34,530 nt of DNA from a virus. How positions within the stretch are numbered: position 1 is the stretch's first letter; every line of letters begins with the position of its first letter. A program made the position numbers and the translations under genes. The notes under the pieces are model-generated. The model did no database searches and was not told where the DNA came from. It saw only the letters and a program-made list of their open reading frames with translations. The stretch lies in IMG/VR virus record IMGVR_UViG_3300031977_002915, positions 1 to 34,530 of that record. One strand, 5' to 3'. Of this stretch, positions 1 through 6,247 are shown piece by piece.

Positions 1-10
1 GGGGGAAAGG

Positions 11-38
11 TAGGGCCCCAGCCGAAGCCAGGGCCCTA
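11..38 (-). terminator. Stem-loop downstream of the capsid gene
   Basis: A perfect 8-bp inverted repeat (TAGGGCCC / GGGCCCTA) with a 12-nt loop starts about 20 bases past the capsid stop codon in the leftward direction. There is no U-tract, so it may be an mRNA-stabilising hairpin or a weak terminator. A second short palindrome, CTAGA-CGT-TCTAG, lies at 36-48. Confidence 0.35.
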
Positions 39-59
39 GACGTTCTAGCCGGGTGGGCC

Positions 60-1019
60 TTAGGCGGGCGCCGGAGCGAACTCGTCGAAGTAGCGCACCG
101 CGCCCGGGAGGCGGATTTCGACGCCGCCGGTGCGCATGATGCCGGCGACCTCCCAGGCCATGGACGACTTCTGCCAGGGCGGCAGGAACCGGAACGGCAT
201 CGGCATATGGAACCGGACCGCCTCGGGGTTGCGCCAGTAGGCCACGCCGCGGGCCACGCCGCCCGCGCCGGCGGTCGCCAGGGAGCGAGAGCCGCGGATC
301 ATCAGCTCCTGGCCCGTGGTGGCCGTGTAGGCGTTGTTGGCCCGGATGAAGGCCAGCAGGGTGGTGTCGGAGCCGGCGCTCATCTGCGTCGAGGCCAGAT
401 AGAGCATCTGTTGCGTCGGCAGGATCAGCGTGTCGGCCATCTCCACCTCATTGGTGTCGACGTGGATGCCGACCAGCACCTCGTTGATGTCCCGGACGAT
501 CTGGGCCGGGGTCTTGGCGGTCCAATACTTCGACGAGGACGCTCCGTCGGCCGCGACGTCAGCGGCGGTCACCGCGGCGTCGTTGAGCAGCCCGGTCCAA
601 CCCTTGGTCGTGTCGCCGGTCATGGCGAGGTTGTAGAGGAAGCTCTCAGCGATGCGGCGGGCGCCGGCCGCCTTATCCGCCGGCAGGTTCTGGCCGAGCA
701 TCCGCGCGAGGTTGATCTCCTCGAGGTTCCACTCGTAGCCGATCCCCCGCATCGCGAACGAATGCTCGTGCTTGTCGCGGGTGATGTCGGCCAGCGGGAT
801 GTCGTTCCCGGCGCCGTTGATCCATTCGGTCTTCCCGACGGAGTCGGACGAATAGAAGGTGGTGGTGCGCGCCCACTCGTTGCCCTCAGTGACGACAGGC
901 ACCAGGGATGCGTAGTCGTAGCTGGGGTAGCGGCGGGCATAAACGCCGGCCTCGATGTTCGAGGTCTGCGAGACGACGAAGCCCTGGGCTTGCTGGGCAT
1001 CGCGGAAGATCTCAGGCAT
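60..1019 (-). CDS. Major capsid protein, DUF2184 family
   Basis: This 319-residue protein resembles the DUF2184 'major capsid family' (HK97-like fold) that builds the icosahedral shell. Supporting features are a long region of mixed alpha/beta type, the central segment around TRDKHEHSFAMRGIGYEWNLEE, and a C-terminal stretch with AWEVAGIMRTGGVEIRLP and AVRYFDEF, typical of the family ending. A strong AGAAGGAG ribosome site precedes the ATG. It is the last gene of the leftward head module in view, after the protease/scaffold and cement genes, which is the usual order. No N-terminal cleavage site is obvious. The family call is confident; the shell role is inferred from family and context. Confidence 0.88.
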   Translation of the reverse strand: MPEIFRDAQQAQGFVVSQTSNIEAGVYARRYPSYDYASLVPVVTEGNEWARTTTFYSSDSVGKTEWINGAGNDIPLADITRDKHEHSFAMRGIGYEWNLEEINLARMLGQNLPADKAAGARRIAESFLYNLAMTGDTTKGWTGLLNDAAVTAADVAADGASSSKYWTAKTPAQIVRDINEVLVGIHVDTNEVEMADTLILPTQQMLYLASTQMSAGSDTTLLAFIRANNAYTATTGQELMIRGSRSLATAGAGGVARGVAYWRNPEAVRFHMPMPFRFLPPWQKSSMAWEVAGIMRTGGVEIRLPGAVRYFDEFAPAPA

Positions 1020-1042
1020 GGCCTGGGGCTCCTTCTAAGGGA

Positions 1043-1060
1043 ATGGGGCGTCTCTCGACG
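1043..1060. repeat. 18-bp direct repeat, copy 1 (leader of capsid gene)
   Basis: ATGGGGCGTCTCTCGACG (plus-strand reading) lies in the gap upstream of the capsid gene. An identical copy is at 1850-1867 upstream of the cement gene. In the mRNA sense it contains CGTC-GAGA-GACG, a short hairpin with a GNRA-type tetraloop, placed just before the ribosome site. Confidence 0.7.
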
Positions 1061-1088
1061 GCCGTTGTCGTGGTGGTGGGTTCAGGCC

Positions 1089-1823
1089 TTAACGAAGGGC
1101 CAGGCGGACCAGATCGCCGTTGCCGCCGCTGGTGTCGAAGGCGGCCCCGGGCACGGGGAAGTGCGTGGTGGTCTTGGTGTAGCGGCTCGTCGCCGGGTTC
1201 CAGTAAACCGGATCGGCGGGGGTGACGCTGGCGCCGGCGGTGACCCAGATCACGCCCTGGGTCATCACAGCGACGGTGTCGCCTTCCTCGTAGACGTCCT
1301 GCTCGGCGCCCAGGGTGGTGTCGCGGACGCTGATGCCCAGGAATTCGCCGACGGCGGTTTCCGAGGTGGGGGTGACGACGATGTTGAAGCCGTCGCCGGC
1401 CGAGAAGTCGGTGGAACCGTCGGCGAGGGTGAAGGCCAGGCCCCCAGCCGAGAACGCCGCCGCGACATCGCCCTGACCGATGGTGATGCCATCGGGGTCT
1501 TCGACAATGAAGTTGCCGACGTTCGAGGCGGGCTCGGTGATGGTCAGCTTGTAGGTGCCGACCTTAGCGCCGGCGGACACGGTGATGGCCCCCATGGCGC
1601 CGTTGCCGGTGTTGCCCGCGTAGGCCGTGGCGGCGGCCTCAAGGGTCTCCTGGCTGGCCAGGGCGCAGAGCGCGTCGGCCGAACCGCGGATCACCGGCAC
1701 ACCAAAGGCAAGATCGGCGCCTTCGAGGACCCGGCTGATCTTATTGACCAGTTCGGTGTTGGCCACCATGCCCGGCGTACCGACCGCGCTGGCGTCCGAA
1801 TAGGAAGTCTGAACAGCAGCCAT
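1089..1823 (-). CDS. Head decoration/cement protein (Gp24-like) with inserted Ig-like domain
   Basis: This 244-residue protein resembles the phage 'structural cement protein Gp24' family, which stabilises capsids. The N-terminus (about 1-60) and the C-terminus (about 158-244, rich in G, V, T and D, with SVRDTTLGAEQDVYEEGDTV and FDTSGGNGDLVRLALR) look like the family core. Residues about 66-155 form a beta-rich insert (SAGAKVGTYKLTITEP, VEDPDG, FSAGGLAFTLADG) of the kind found in phage surface and decoration proteins. It sits between the scaffold/protease and capsid genes, as expected for a head accessory. The ribosome site AGAAGGAG is clear. The function is inferred from family and position. 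Confidence 0.75.
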   Translation of the reverse strand: MAAVQTSYSDASAVGTPGMVANTELVNKISRVLEGADLAFGVPVIRGSADALCALASQETLEAAATAYAGNTGNGAMGAITVSAGAKVGTYKLTITEPASNVGNFIVEDPDGITIGQGDVAAAFSAGGLAFTLADGSTDFSAGDGFNIVVTPTSETAVGEFLGISVRDTTLGAEQDVYEEGDTVAVMTQGVIWVTAGASVTPADPVYWNPATSRYTKTTTHFPVPGAAFDTSGGNGDLVRLALR

Positions 1824-1849
1824 TGCGGCGGCTCCTTCTGTCTATGAGG

Positions 1850-1867
1850 ATGGGGCGTCTCTCGACG
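1850..1867. repeat. 18-bp direct repeat, copy 2 (leader of cement gene)
   Basis: This is identical to 1043-1060 and lies in the equivalent place upstream of the next head gene. In the mRNA sense the stem extends to GCGTC-GAGA-GACGC. The third head-gene leader (3018-3046) has a related GCGTCTCG core inside a stronger hairpin. Confidence 0.7.
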
Positions 1868-1889
1868 CTCCGGGGGGTGTTGAGGCGGC

Positions 1890-2444
1890 TTAGGCCGCGG
1901 CCGGGGTCTGCCAGGCCTTGGACAGGTCGTCGCGGTAGGCGTCGTAGGCCTTCTGCGAGGTCGCCTGATCAGACTTGCCGGACAGGCCATCCCGGATCAC
2001 GTCGCGAACCGGGTCGCCATGAGCATCCGAGGTCGGGACCAGGGCCTTGAAGGCGCCGGCGATGGCGTCGTCGCTCATGTCCTTGGCCGCATCGCCCAGC
2101 TTATGGGTGACAGCGGCGCGGCGGATTTCGGCCTCGGTCTTGCCGGCGCCGTCGAAGGTCTCGCCGACGATCTTCTGGGCGACGCCCAGGACCACGGCGC
2201 GCTGATCGGCGAGCTGCTGCAGCTTGGCCGGGGTGACCTCGGCGTCCTTCAGCTTGGCGTTCAGGCCCGCGATCTCGCCGTCCTTGGTGGCGAGTTGGGC
2301 GGTGAGTTCGCCGATCTTCGCCTGGTCCTTGGTCTGGGAGTCGGTCAGGCCGGTAATCTGGCCCAGCAGCTTGGTGATGGCGGCCTCAGCCGCGTCGGTG
2401 ACTTCGACCATGAGGCCGTCCACCAGGATCGTCTTCGTCGCCAC
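1890..2444 (-). CDS. Nested in-frame scaffold protein (internal GTG start)
   Basis: Inside the DUF2213 gene, codon 187 is GTG, preceded at 8-nt spacing by AAAGGAGAT, a better ribosome site than most in the window. Translation from here would give a 184-residue protein consisting only of the coiled-coil and tail portion. This copies the arrangement in phage lambda, where the scaffold Nu3 is read from an in-frame start inside the protease gene C. The start and ribosome site are seen directly. Expression as a separate protein is inference. Confidence 0.55.
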   Translation of the reverse strand: MATKTILVDGLMVEVTDAAEAAITKLLGQITGLTDSQTKDQAKIGELTAQLATKDGEIAGLNAKLKDAEVTPAKLQQLADQRAVVLGVAQKIVGETFDGAGKTEAEIRRAAVTHKLGDAAKDMSDDAIAGAFKALVPTSDAHGDPVRDVIRDGLSGKSDQATSQKAYDAYRDDLSKAWQTPAAA

Positions 2445-3002
2445 GGTCTTATCTCCTTTGGCGTTGCGGTTGTCTCCGAAGCGGAGCTCGGGGCCGCCCC
2501 GCGCCTTGGCGCAAAGGGCGATGTGGTTGGCGCGGATGTTGCGCTGGACGGCGTCGTAGGCCTGGCCGTCGGGGGTCTCGCCCGCGTCGAAGACCAGATC
2601 GCAGGTGTATCCGACTGACAGCTCGCGGCGGCCGGCCTCGAAGTCTGCGATAGCGCCCGCATCCATCAGGGTCAGGGGGACGCGGACGAACTCGCCGTCA
2701 CGGGCGACGTCGCCACCAGCCAGCCCAACGGCGTGCTTCTTCCAGTTATCGGCCGTCACCATCTCCGTCGGGTGGTCAACGGTCATGGGGCGGAAGGCCA
2801 GCGAGGCCAGGGCGTCGGCGGCGAAGACCTCGGCCTCAGAGCGATAGACCCGGATCACGTCGCGGGGGTCTCGGTCGGTCAGACCAATCTCGCCGGCCCG
2901 ATAGGTCTGGATGCCGGTTCGCGAGACTTTGGCGTCGGCGACGAGATAGCCGTCACGGGTGCGGCGCGATCCGTCCAGCACCACGGCGTCGGTGAATTGC
3001 AT
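1890..3002 (-). CDS. DUF2213 protein: probable prohead protease fused to scaffold
   Basis: This is a 370-residue protein. Residues about 1-165 match the DUF2213 family, seen next to capsid genes and regarded as protease-like (YLVADAKVSRTGIQ, VYRSEAEVF, MTVDHPTEMV, GRRELSVGYTCDL). From about residue 187 it changes character to a helical, charged coiled coil (about 205-260, heptad-like SQTKDQAKIGELTAQLATKDGE) and then a flexible tail, as in phage scaffolds. The natural reading is a protease-scaffold fusion with a second internal start (see 1890-2444). It has a good GAAGGAGG ribosome site behind a 9-bp hairpin. Its place directly before the cement and capsid genes supports an assembly role. No catalytic residues can be assigned by eye. 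Confidence 0.8.
   Translation of the reverse strand: MQFTDAVVLDGSRRTRDGYLVADAKVSRTGIQTYRAGEIGLTDRDPRDVIRVYRSEAEVFAADALASLAFRPMTVDHPTEMVTADNWKKHAVGLAGGDVARDGEFVRVPLTLMDAGAIADFEAGRRELSVGYTCDLVFDAGETPDGQAYDAVQRNIRANHIALCAKARGGPELRFGDNRNAKGDKTVATKTILVDGLMVEVTDAAEAAITKLLGQITGLTDSQTKDQAKIGELTAQLATKDGEIAGLNAKLKDAEVTPAKLQQLADQRAVVLGVAQKIVGETFDGAGKTEAEIRRAAVTHKLGDAAKDMSDDAIAGAFKALVPTSDAHGDPVRDVIRDGLSGKSDQATSQKAYDAYRDDLSKAWQTPAAA
2451..2459 (-). promoter_or_regulatory. Internal ribosome binding site for the nested scaffold
   Basis: Read on the minus strand this is AAAGGAGAT, near-perfect complementarity to the 16S 3' end, 6-8 nt before an in-frame GTG at 2444 that coincides with the domain boundary of the host protein. 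Confidence 0.6.
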
Positions 3003-3017
3003 GGCGCGGCCTCCTTC

Positions 3018-3046
3018 GGTCTGGGGAATGCGTCTCGCCCCAGACC
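3018..3046 (-). promoter_or_regulatory. 9-bp hairpin immediately upstream of the DUF2213 ribosome site
   Basis: GGTCTGGGG and CCCCAGACC pair perfectly around an 11-nt loop. The hairpin lies between the transglutaminase-like gene stop (3061) and the GAAGGAGG ribosome site. It could end part of the cassette transcript, protect the 5' end of the head mRNA, or gate translation. It lacks a U-run, so an intrinsic terminator is not the best reading. Confidence 0.5.
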
Positions 3047-3060
3047 TCAGAGGCCGGGCG

Positions 3061-3501
3061 CTACTGGCGCTGGATGTAGGCGGGGCGCCAGTTGGTGTGG
3101 GCTGTCTGTTCGCGGGTCAAAACCCAGGGGTCGAGGCTATCGAGGACGACAGAGCGGCCACTCGGGAGCGTGACCTCAAGCACCGCGTGGGGCTCTCCCC
3201 AGGACGTGACGACCTGATAGCTGCGGACCTTGTGAGGGTATCCCGCGTCGATCAGGCGACCGAGCTTCAGGCCCGCAACCTCTTCGCAGTTCCAGATGCC
3301 GTCCCGTCCGTCGTTCCAGGGCGTTCCTTGGGGGATTTCGACGTTGGCGGCTCGGTTGATGCTGTTGAGCATCCGAAGGGCTTGGCGGTCGTTCAGGGGC
3401 TCGGCAAGGGCCGCGCACGATGCGCCGATGCCGATGTACACAGCCGCCATGATGGCGATGGCGAGGAAGATTTCTTTGAAGGTGAGGTGGCGGTTGTCCA
3501 T
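3061..3501 (-). CDS. Exported transglutaminase-like cysteine peptidase (BTLCP family)
   Basis: This 146-residue protein begins with a hydrophobic segment (about 8-32, IFLAIAIMAAVYIGIGASCAAL followed by AEP), a signal peptide or membrane anchor, so the protein should act in or face the periplasm. The mature part carries the triad order of bacterial transglutaminase-like cysteine proteinases: Cys in WNCEEVAGLKLGRLIDAGYP, His in PHAVLEV, Asp in VVLDSLDPWV. The ATG at 3501 is chosen because CAGGAG lies 7 nt upstream. It is transcribed divergently from the RHH gene at 3615 and forms with it a cassette splitting the head genes. Candidate roles are lysogenic conversion or superinfection control; neither is shown. 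Substrate unknown. Confidence 0.72.
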   Translation of the reverse strand: MDNRHLTFKEIFLAIAIMAAVYIGIGASCAALAEPLNDRQALRMLNSINRAANVEIPQGTPWNDGRDGIWNCEEVAGLKLGRLIDAGYPHKVRSYQVVTSWGEPHAVLEVTLPSGRSVVLDSLDPWVLTREQTAHTNWRPAYIQRQ

Positions 3502-3539
3502 TCGAGGCTCCTGCTGGGCGCAGGGCTTCGAGGGCATCC

Positions 3540-3590
3540 TTGCGCGAGTTGTGTAACTCGCTTATACCTAAGTTGTGTAACTCACACAAA
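3540..3590. promoter_or_regulatory. Divergent promoters with paired palindromic operators
   Basis: Two near-identical 14-bp elements, GAGTTGTGTAACTC (3546-3559) and AAGTTGTGTAACTC (3570-3583), are spaced 24 bp apart; each pairs as GAGTT/AACTC. Rightward promoter: TTGCGC (3540-3545), 17 bp, TATACC (3563-3568). Leftward promoter: TTGTGT, 17 bp, TATAAG on the minus strand over the same DNA. Both operators overlap both promoters, so one repressor could shut the whole cassette. The adjacent RHH protein (3615-3797) is the obvious candidate. Confidence 0.6.
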
Positions 3591-3614
3591 TTGCATTTCA
3601 TGCCACGCTGATGC

Positions 3615-3797
3615 ATGGCAACGGACATGGAGAAGAAGGACGTGCGGATTCAGCTGGTGATCAGCCCCTCGGAGGTCGAGGCGCTGGACGAATGGCGTGC
3701 GAAGCAACGGATCTGGTCGCGGTCAGAGGCTATCCGGCGGCTGATTGCCGATGGGGTTGCCCGGGAAAAGGAAGCGGGCGGCAGCGAGGAGGCCTGA
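3615..3797 (+). CDS. Small ribbon-helix-helix DNA-binding protein
   Basis: This 60-residue protein has the ribbon-helix-helix pattern: a beta strand DVRIQLVIS, helix PSEVEALDEWRAKQ, then a turn and second helix SRSEAIRRLIADGVAREKE. Such proteins bind DNA as dimers, usually as repressors. The paired 14-bp operators 32-69 bp upstream make autoregulation likely. The GIY-YIG/RHH gene follows with a 1-base gap, so the two are probably co-transcribed. An alternative start is the ATG at 3627; neither has a strong ribosome site. Confidence 0.72.
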   Translation: MATDMEKKDVRIQLVISPSEVEALDEWRAKQRIWSRSEAIRRLIADGVAREKEAGGSEEA

Positions 3798-3798
3798 C

Positions 3799-4326
3799 AT
3801 GCGTCACGTCTATGTCGCCGCCGACGCGAATGGACGGCACAAGATCGGGGTCACGACAAACCCCCGGAAACGATGCGGCGAGCTGTCCCGCGATATCGGC
3901 GGGGTCCGCGTCGAGATCATCCACGTCGAGCCGCACGGCCAAGCGTCGTTTGAGGTCGAAAAGCGCGCCCACAACACTCTGGCTTCCCACCACGACGGCG
4001 GGGAATGGTTCAACGTCAGCCGAGAAACAGCCCTAGCTGCGGTTGAGTTGGCAAAGCTCGCCCTGCGCAACCCTCCCCCGCCAAGCCTTCCGCCTCCGCA
4101 GACTCATCGGCCGCCGACGCATCCGAAGCCCTCGAAGGCGACGGCACGGCCAGTGGGACGCCCGCCGATGCTCACTGATGGAAAGCTGGTCGCGTTGAAG
4201 GCCGACGGCGCCTTATGGGACAAGGTGGACGCCTGGGCCGCCCGGCAATCCCCAACGATCACCAGCCGATCAGCCGCCATCCGCGCCATGATCGAGCGGG
4301 TGCTGAAAGAGGATGAGGGCCGCTAG
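3799..4326 (+). CDS. GIY-YIG-like (T5orf172-type) protein fused to an RHH domain
   Basis: This 175-residue protein has two modules. Residues about 1-95 resemble T5orf172/GIY-YIG nuclease-family proteins (MRHVYVAADANGRHKIGVTT, NPRKR, EKRAHNTLASHHDGGEWFNV), with VYVA and HKIG standing where GIY and YIG occur. A proline-rich linker with an AT-hook-like GRPP follows. Residues about 125-175 look like a second ribbon-helix-helix (LVALKADGALWDKVDAWAAR, SRSAAIRAMIERVLKE), recalling the preceding RHH protein. The start at 3799 is chosen over upstream in-frame codons because GAGGAGG lies 7 nt before it and it directly follows the upstream stop. It may nick or bind DNA; nuclease activity is not certain. 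Confidence 0.68.
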   Translation: MRHVYVAADANGRHKIGVTTNPRKRCGELSRDIGGVRVEIIHVEPHGQASFEVEKRAHNTLASHHDGGEWFNVSRETALAAVELAKLALRNPPPPSLPPPQTHRPPTHPKPSKATARPVGRPPMLTDGKLVALKADGALWDKVDAWAARQSPTITSRSAAIRAMIERVLKEDEGR

Positions 4327-4541
4327 GCATCTTCGGGCGAGGGCCAAGCCGCGTCCGGGTCGATCTCGGCCTGGGGAAGACCCGCCAGCAGGTCGCGATG
4401 CTCAGCGTGATCCGGGTCTTCAATCACCCGCGTTGGCAGAACGAACGCCCCGATGTGTGGGCCAGCGTCGACGCGACGGGGTTGCAGGGCCGGGCCACGA
4501 GCCATGGCGGCCTGCGCTTCTGTCAACAGGATCATCCGCAT
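4323..4541 (-). CDS. Small hypothetical protein in the head operon
   Basis: This 72-residue protein begins 2 bases after the stop of the 260-residue structural-type gene and ends overlapping, by 4 bases, the 3' end of the convergent GIY-YIG/RHH gene. It has no recognisable domain (N-terminus MRMILLTEAQAAMARGPALQ). Operon spacing is the main support. It may be a minor structural or chaperone protein, or a remnant trimmed by the cassette insertion. Confidence 0.5.
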   Translation of the reverse strand: MRMILLTEAQAAMARGPALQPRRVDAGPHIGAFVLPTRVIEDPDHAEHRDLLAGLPQAEIDPDAAWPSPEDA

Positions 4542-4543
4542 GA

Positions 4544-5326
4544 TCAGGCTCCACCAATCGCCGTGAGGAAGGTGTTGATGGCGTTGTGGGCCGCCAACAT
4601 CTGGGCGTCGCTTAGGCCAGCGCCGAAATGAGCCGAGGCGATCCGGCGCGACGAATAGAGACCGGGCGTTCCAAGGGAGATTGTGGCGAGCAGGCCGAAG
4701 TGGTCGCTCTCCAGGCCCGTTGAGGCGCGGGCCGGCGTCGCCAGCTTTACGCCATTCTTAAACTGGCCATATTCCGAACCCGTCAGGCGGCTATAACCCG
4801 AATTGCCCAGCGCATTGGTGATGGCCACCGTGTCTGACGCGCCCACGGCAGATCGCGTGTTGAGTTGTGCGGTTGCCTGCTGCGGAATGATCCGCTCGTT
4901 CAGGTTGCCGAACACCACCCGCGTCGCATCCCCAACGCCCTGGTTTACCCACACGGCGGCGTGGTTGCTGTTTTGGGCATAGTTGCCAGCCGCGGCGACG
5001 GGGTTGAAATTGGTGTTGAGGTAGCTTGTGGACCCGTCGCCCGTGAAACCGCGGTCGGTCGTGAAGGTCGGGCTGTTGACCGGAGTGAGATTGAAAGCCC
5101 CCGGCGCTTTCCAGTTGATCAGGGCCGCCGCAGAGGCGTGCGCGGCAAGCATGTAGAAAGCGTCCAGGCGCGACCAGACATCGGCGGCGATCAGGGCTGA
5201 GACGACCGAGTTGTAGAGCGAGCGGCGCTCCCATGCCGGGGCGCCAGCCTGTTCCATAGCCTCGAGGATCGCCTGGGTTTCGCGCAGATATCCGCCCGAC
5301 AGCACCGGGACAAGCTGCGGGATCAT
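4544..5326 (-). CDS. Phage structural-type protein, LamG/concanavalin-like
   Basis: This 260-residue protein has an N-terminal helical part (about 1-70), then beta-rich sequence resembling lectin/LamG-like jelly-roll proteins of phages (WKAPGAFNLTPVNSPTF, DRGFTGDGSTSYLNTNFNP, HFGLLATISLGTPGLYSSRR, ending AHNAINTFLTAIGG). Such proteins decorate virions or bind carbohydrate. The ATG at 5326 overlaps the upstream stop as TGATG; a GTG one codon earlier is possible. It is the partner of the 193-residue gene just upstream. The fold call is tentative. Confidence 0.65.
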   Translation of the reverse strand: MIPQLVPVLSGGYLRETQAILEAMEQAGAPAWERRSLYNSVVSALIAADVWSRLDAFYMLAAHASAAALINWKAPGAFNLTPVNSPTFTTDRGFTGDGSTSYLNTNFNPVAAAGNYAQNSNHAAVWVNQGVGDATRVVFGNLNERIIPQQATAQLNTRSAVGASDTVAITNALGNSGYSRLTGSEYGQFKNGVKLATPARASTGLESDHFGLLATISLGTPGLYSSRRIASAHFGAGLSDAQMLAAHNAINTFLTAIGGA

Positions 5327-5907
5327 CACCCGCGGACGCCTTCGATGACCGGCCAGAACTTCTCAGCCGAGGCGGGCGTGTAGGCGGCCAGGGCCTGGAT
5401 CACAAGGAAGATGGAGGTTCCCGTCACAGGGCGCAGGGTCAGGCCCGTGCCGACCACGGGAACCGCCACGCCGACCGCACCGTCAGCCGCATCGTTCCCG
5501 GCGCGATTGATCGTCACGTCCACATAGCCGGCGTAGTAGCGCATGGAATCGACGGTGAGCGCGGTCAGAGCGCCCAGGGCGCCGTTATCGCCTACGCCCA
5601 AGGTCGGGCGGCTTTCGAAGAAGTGGAGCCGAAACTGCGCGCTGGTCGTGGTGTTCGTGGACTTGGCCAGGCGGACCCGCTCGACGCGCAGGGACTGGCC
5701 AGCAGCCGCGACCGCATTCGCGATCTCGATGACGTTGGCGTCGTTGACCGACGTGTTCGCCCCGACGAGGTCGTTGGACGCATAGACTGCAGTATCGGTC
5801 GGCCGGGTCAGCTCGCCGCGCAGGACGGCGATGGAGTCGAGGCTGATCGTCGCCCCGGCCTCCCTCGGCTTTCCATCAGACCCGGTGACGATGGGAAGAT
5901 CAGACAT
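5326..5907 (-). CDS. Hypothetical phage structural protein
   Basis: This 193-residue beta-rich protein is low in charge and cysteine (LRVERVRLAKSTNTTTSAQF, RLHFFESRPTLGVGDNGALG, RPVTGTSIFLVIQALAAYTP). I do not recognise a named domain. It resembles small head or decoration-type proteins placed between portal/minor-head and capsid genes. The ATG at 5907 has GGAGG 8 nt upstream and is preferred over an upstream in-frame codon. It is followed without gap by the LamG-like gene. Confidence 0.65.
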   Translation of the reverse strand: MSDLPIVTGSDGKPREAGATISLDSIAVLRGELTRPTDTAVYASNDLVGANTSVNDANVIEIANAVAAAGQSLRVERVRLAKSTNTTTSAQFRLHFFESRPTLGVGDNGALGALTALTVDSMRYYAGYVDVTINRAGNDAADGAVGVAVPVVGTGLTLRPVTGTSIFLVIQALAAYTPASAEKFWPVIEGVRG

Positions 5908-5985
5908 GGGCGAGCCTCCAGGCATGGCGAAGGGCGCGGCGGCGGCCGGCGCGTGTGTCGGGGATGGTCGGGGCGCCGGTGTCGG

Positions 5986-6243
5986 CTAGGGCGTGACGAT
6001 GACGAACTCGCCGCGCGCCATGCAGGTGGCGCAGATCAGCGCCTTCTGACCGCCGCGGGGCTTGCCGTTCATGCTCTCCAGGCCGGTCTTGGCCTCGATC
6101 ATGGTGTTGCCGGTGCAGCGATGGCACCGGATTAGGAAGGGCGTCTTGGCCGCTGAGGCGCGCATCCTCACCCGGCGCCGCTCCAGGGCGGTGTCAGGGG
6201 CTGGCGTGCCGTCTATGACCTTGAACGGGGGCCGCTTCTCCAC
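5986..6243 (-). CDS. Small zinc-ribbon protein in head module
   Basis: This 85-residue basic protein has paired cysteines CHRC (about 40-43) and CATC (about 71-74), a plausible zinc ribbon. It sits 4 bases after the minor head gene. The start used is a GTG at 6243; a shorter product from the internal methionine near residue 27 would keep both cysteine pairs. Function unknown. Small zinc-binding proteins of this sort occur beside portal genes in related alphaproteobacterial phages. Confidence 0.6.
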   Translation of the reverse strand: MEKRPPFKVIDGTPAPDTALERRRVRMRASAAKTPFLIRCHRCTGNTMIEAKTGLESMNGKPRGGQKALICATCMARGEFVIVTP

Positions 6244-6247
6244 GGCC

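Noticed and set aside
207-1847. Long open frame on the plus strand (546 codons)
   Set aside because: It runs antisense through the capsid and cement genes, is rich in Gly, Arg and His from reverse-read GC-rich codons, and has no ribosome site; the minus-strand genes have clear families.
3615-4326. Toxin-antitoxin pair (RHH antitoxin plus downstream toxin)
   Set aside because: Size, order and spacing fit, but the second protein looks like a T5orf172/GIY-YIG plus RHH fusion and not a known toxin fold; divergent operators and the transglutaminase-like gene suggest a regulated accessory cassette.
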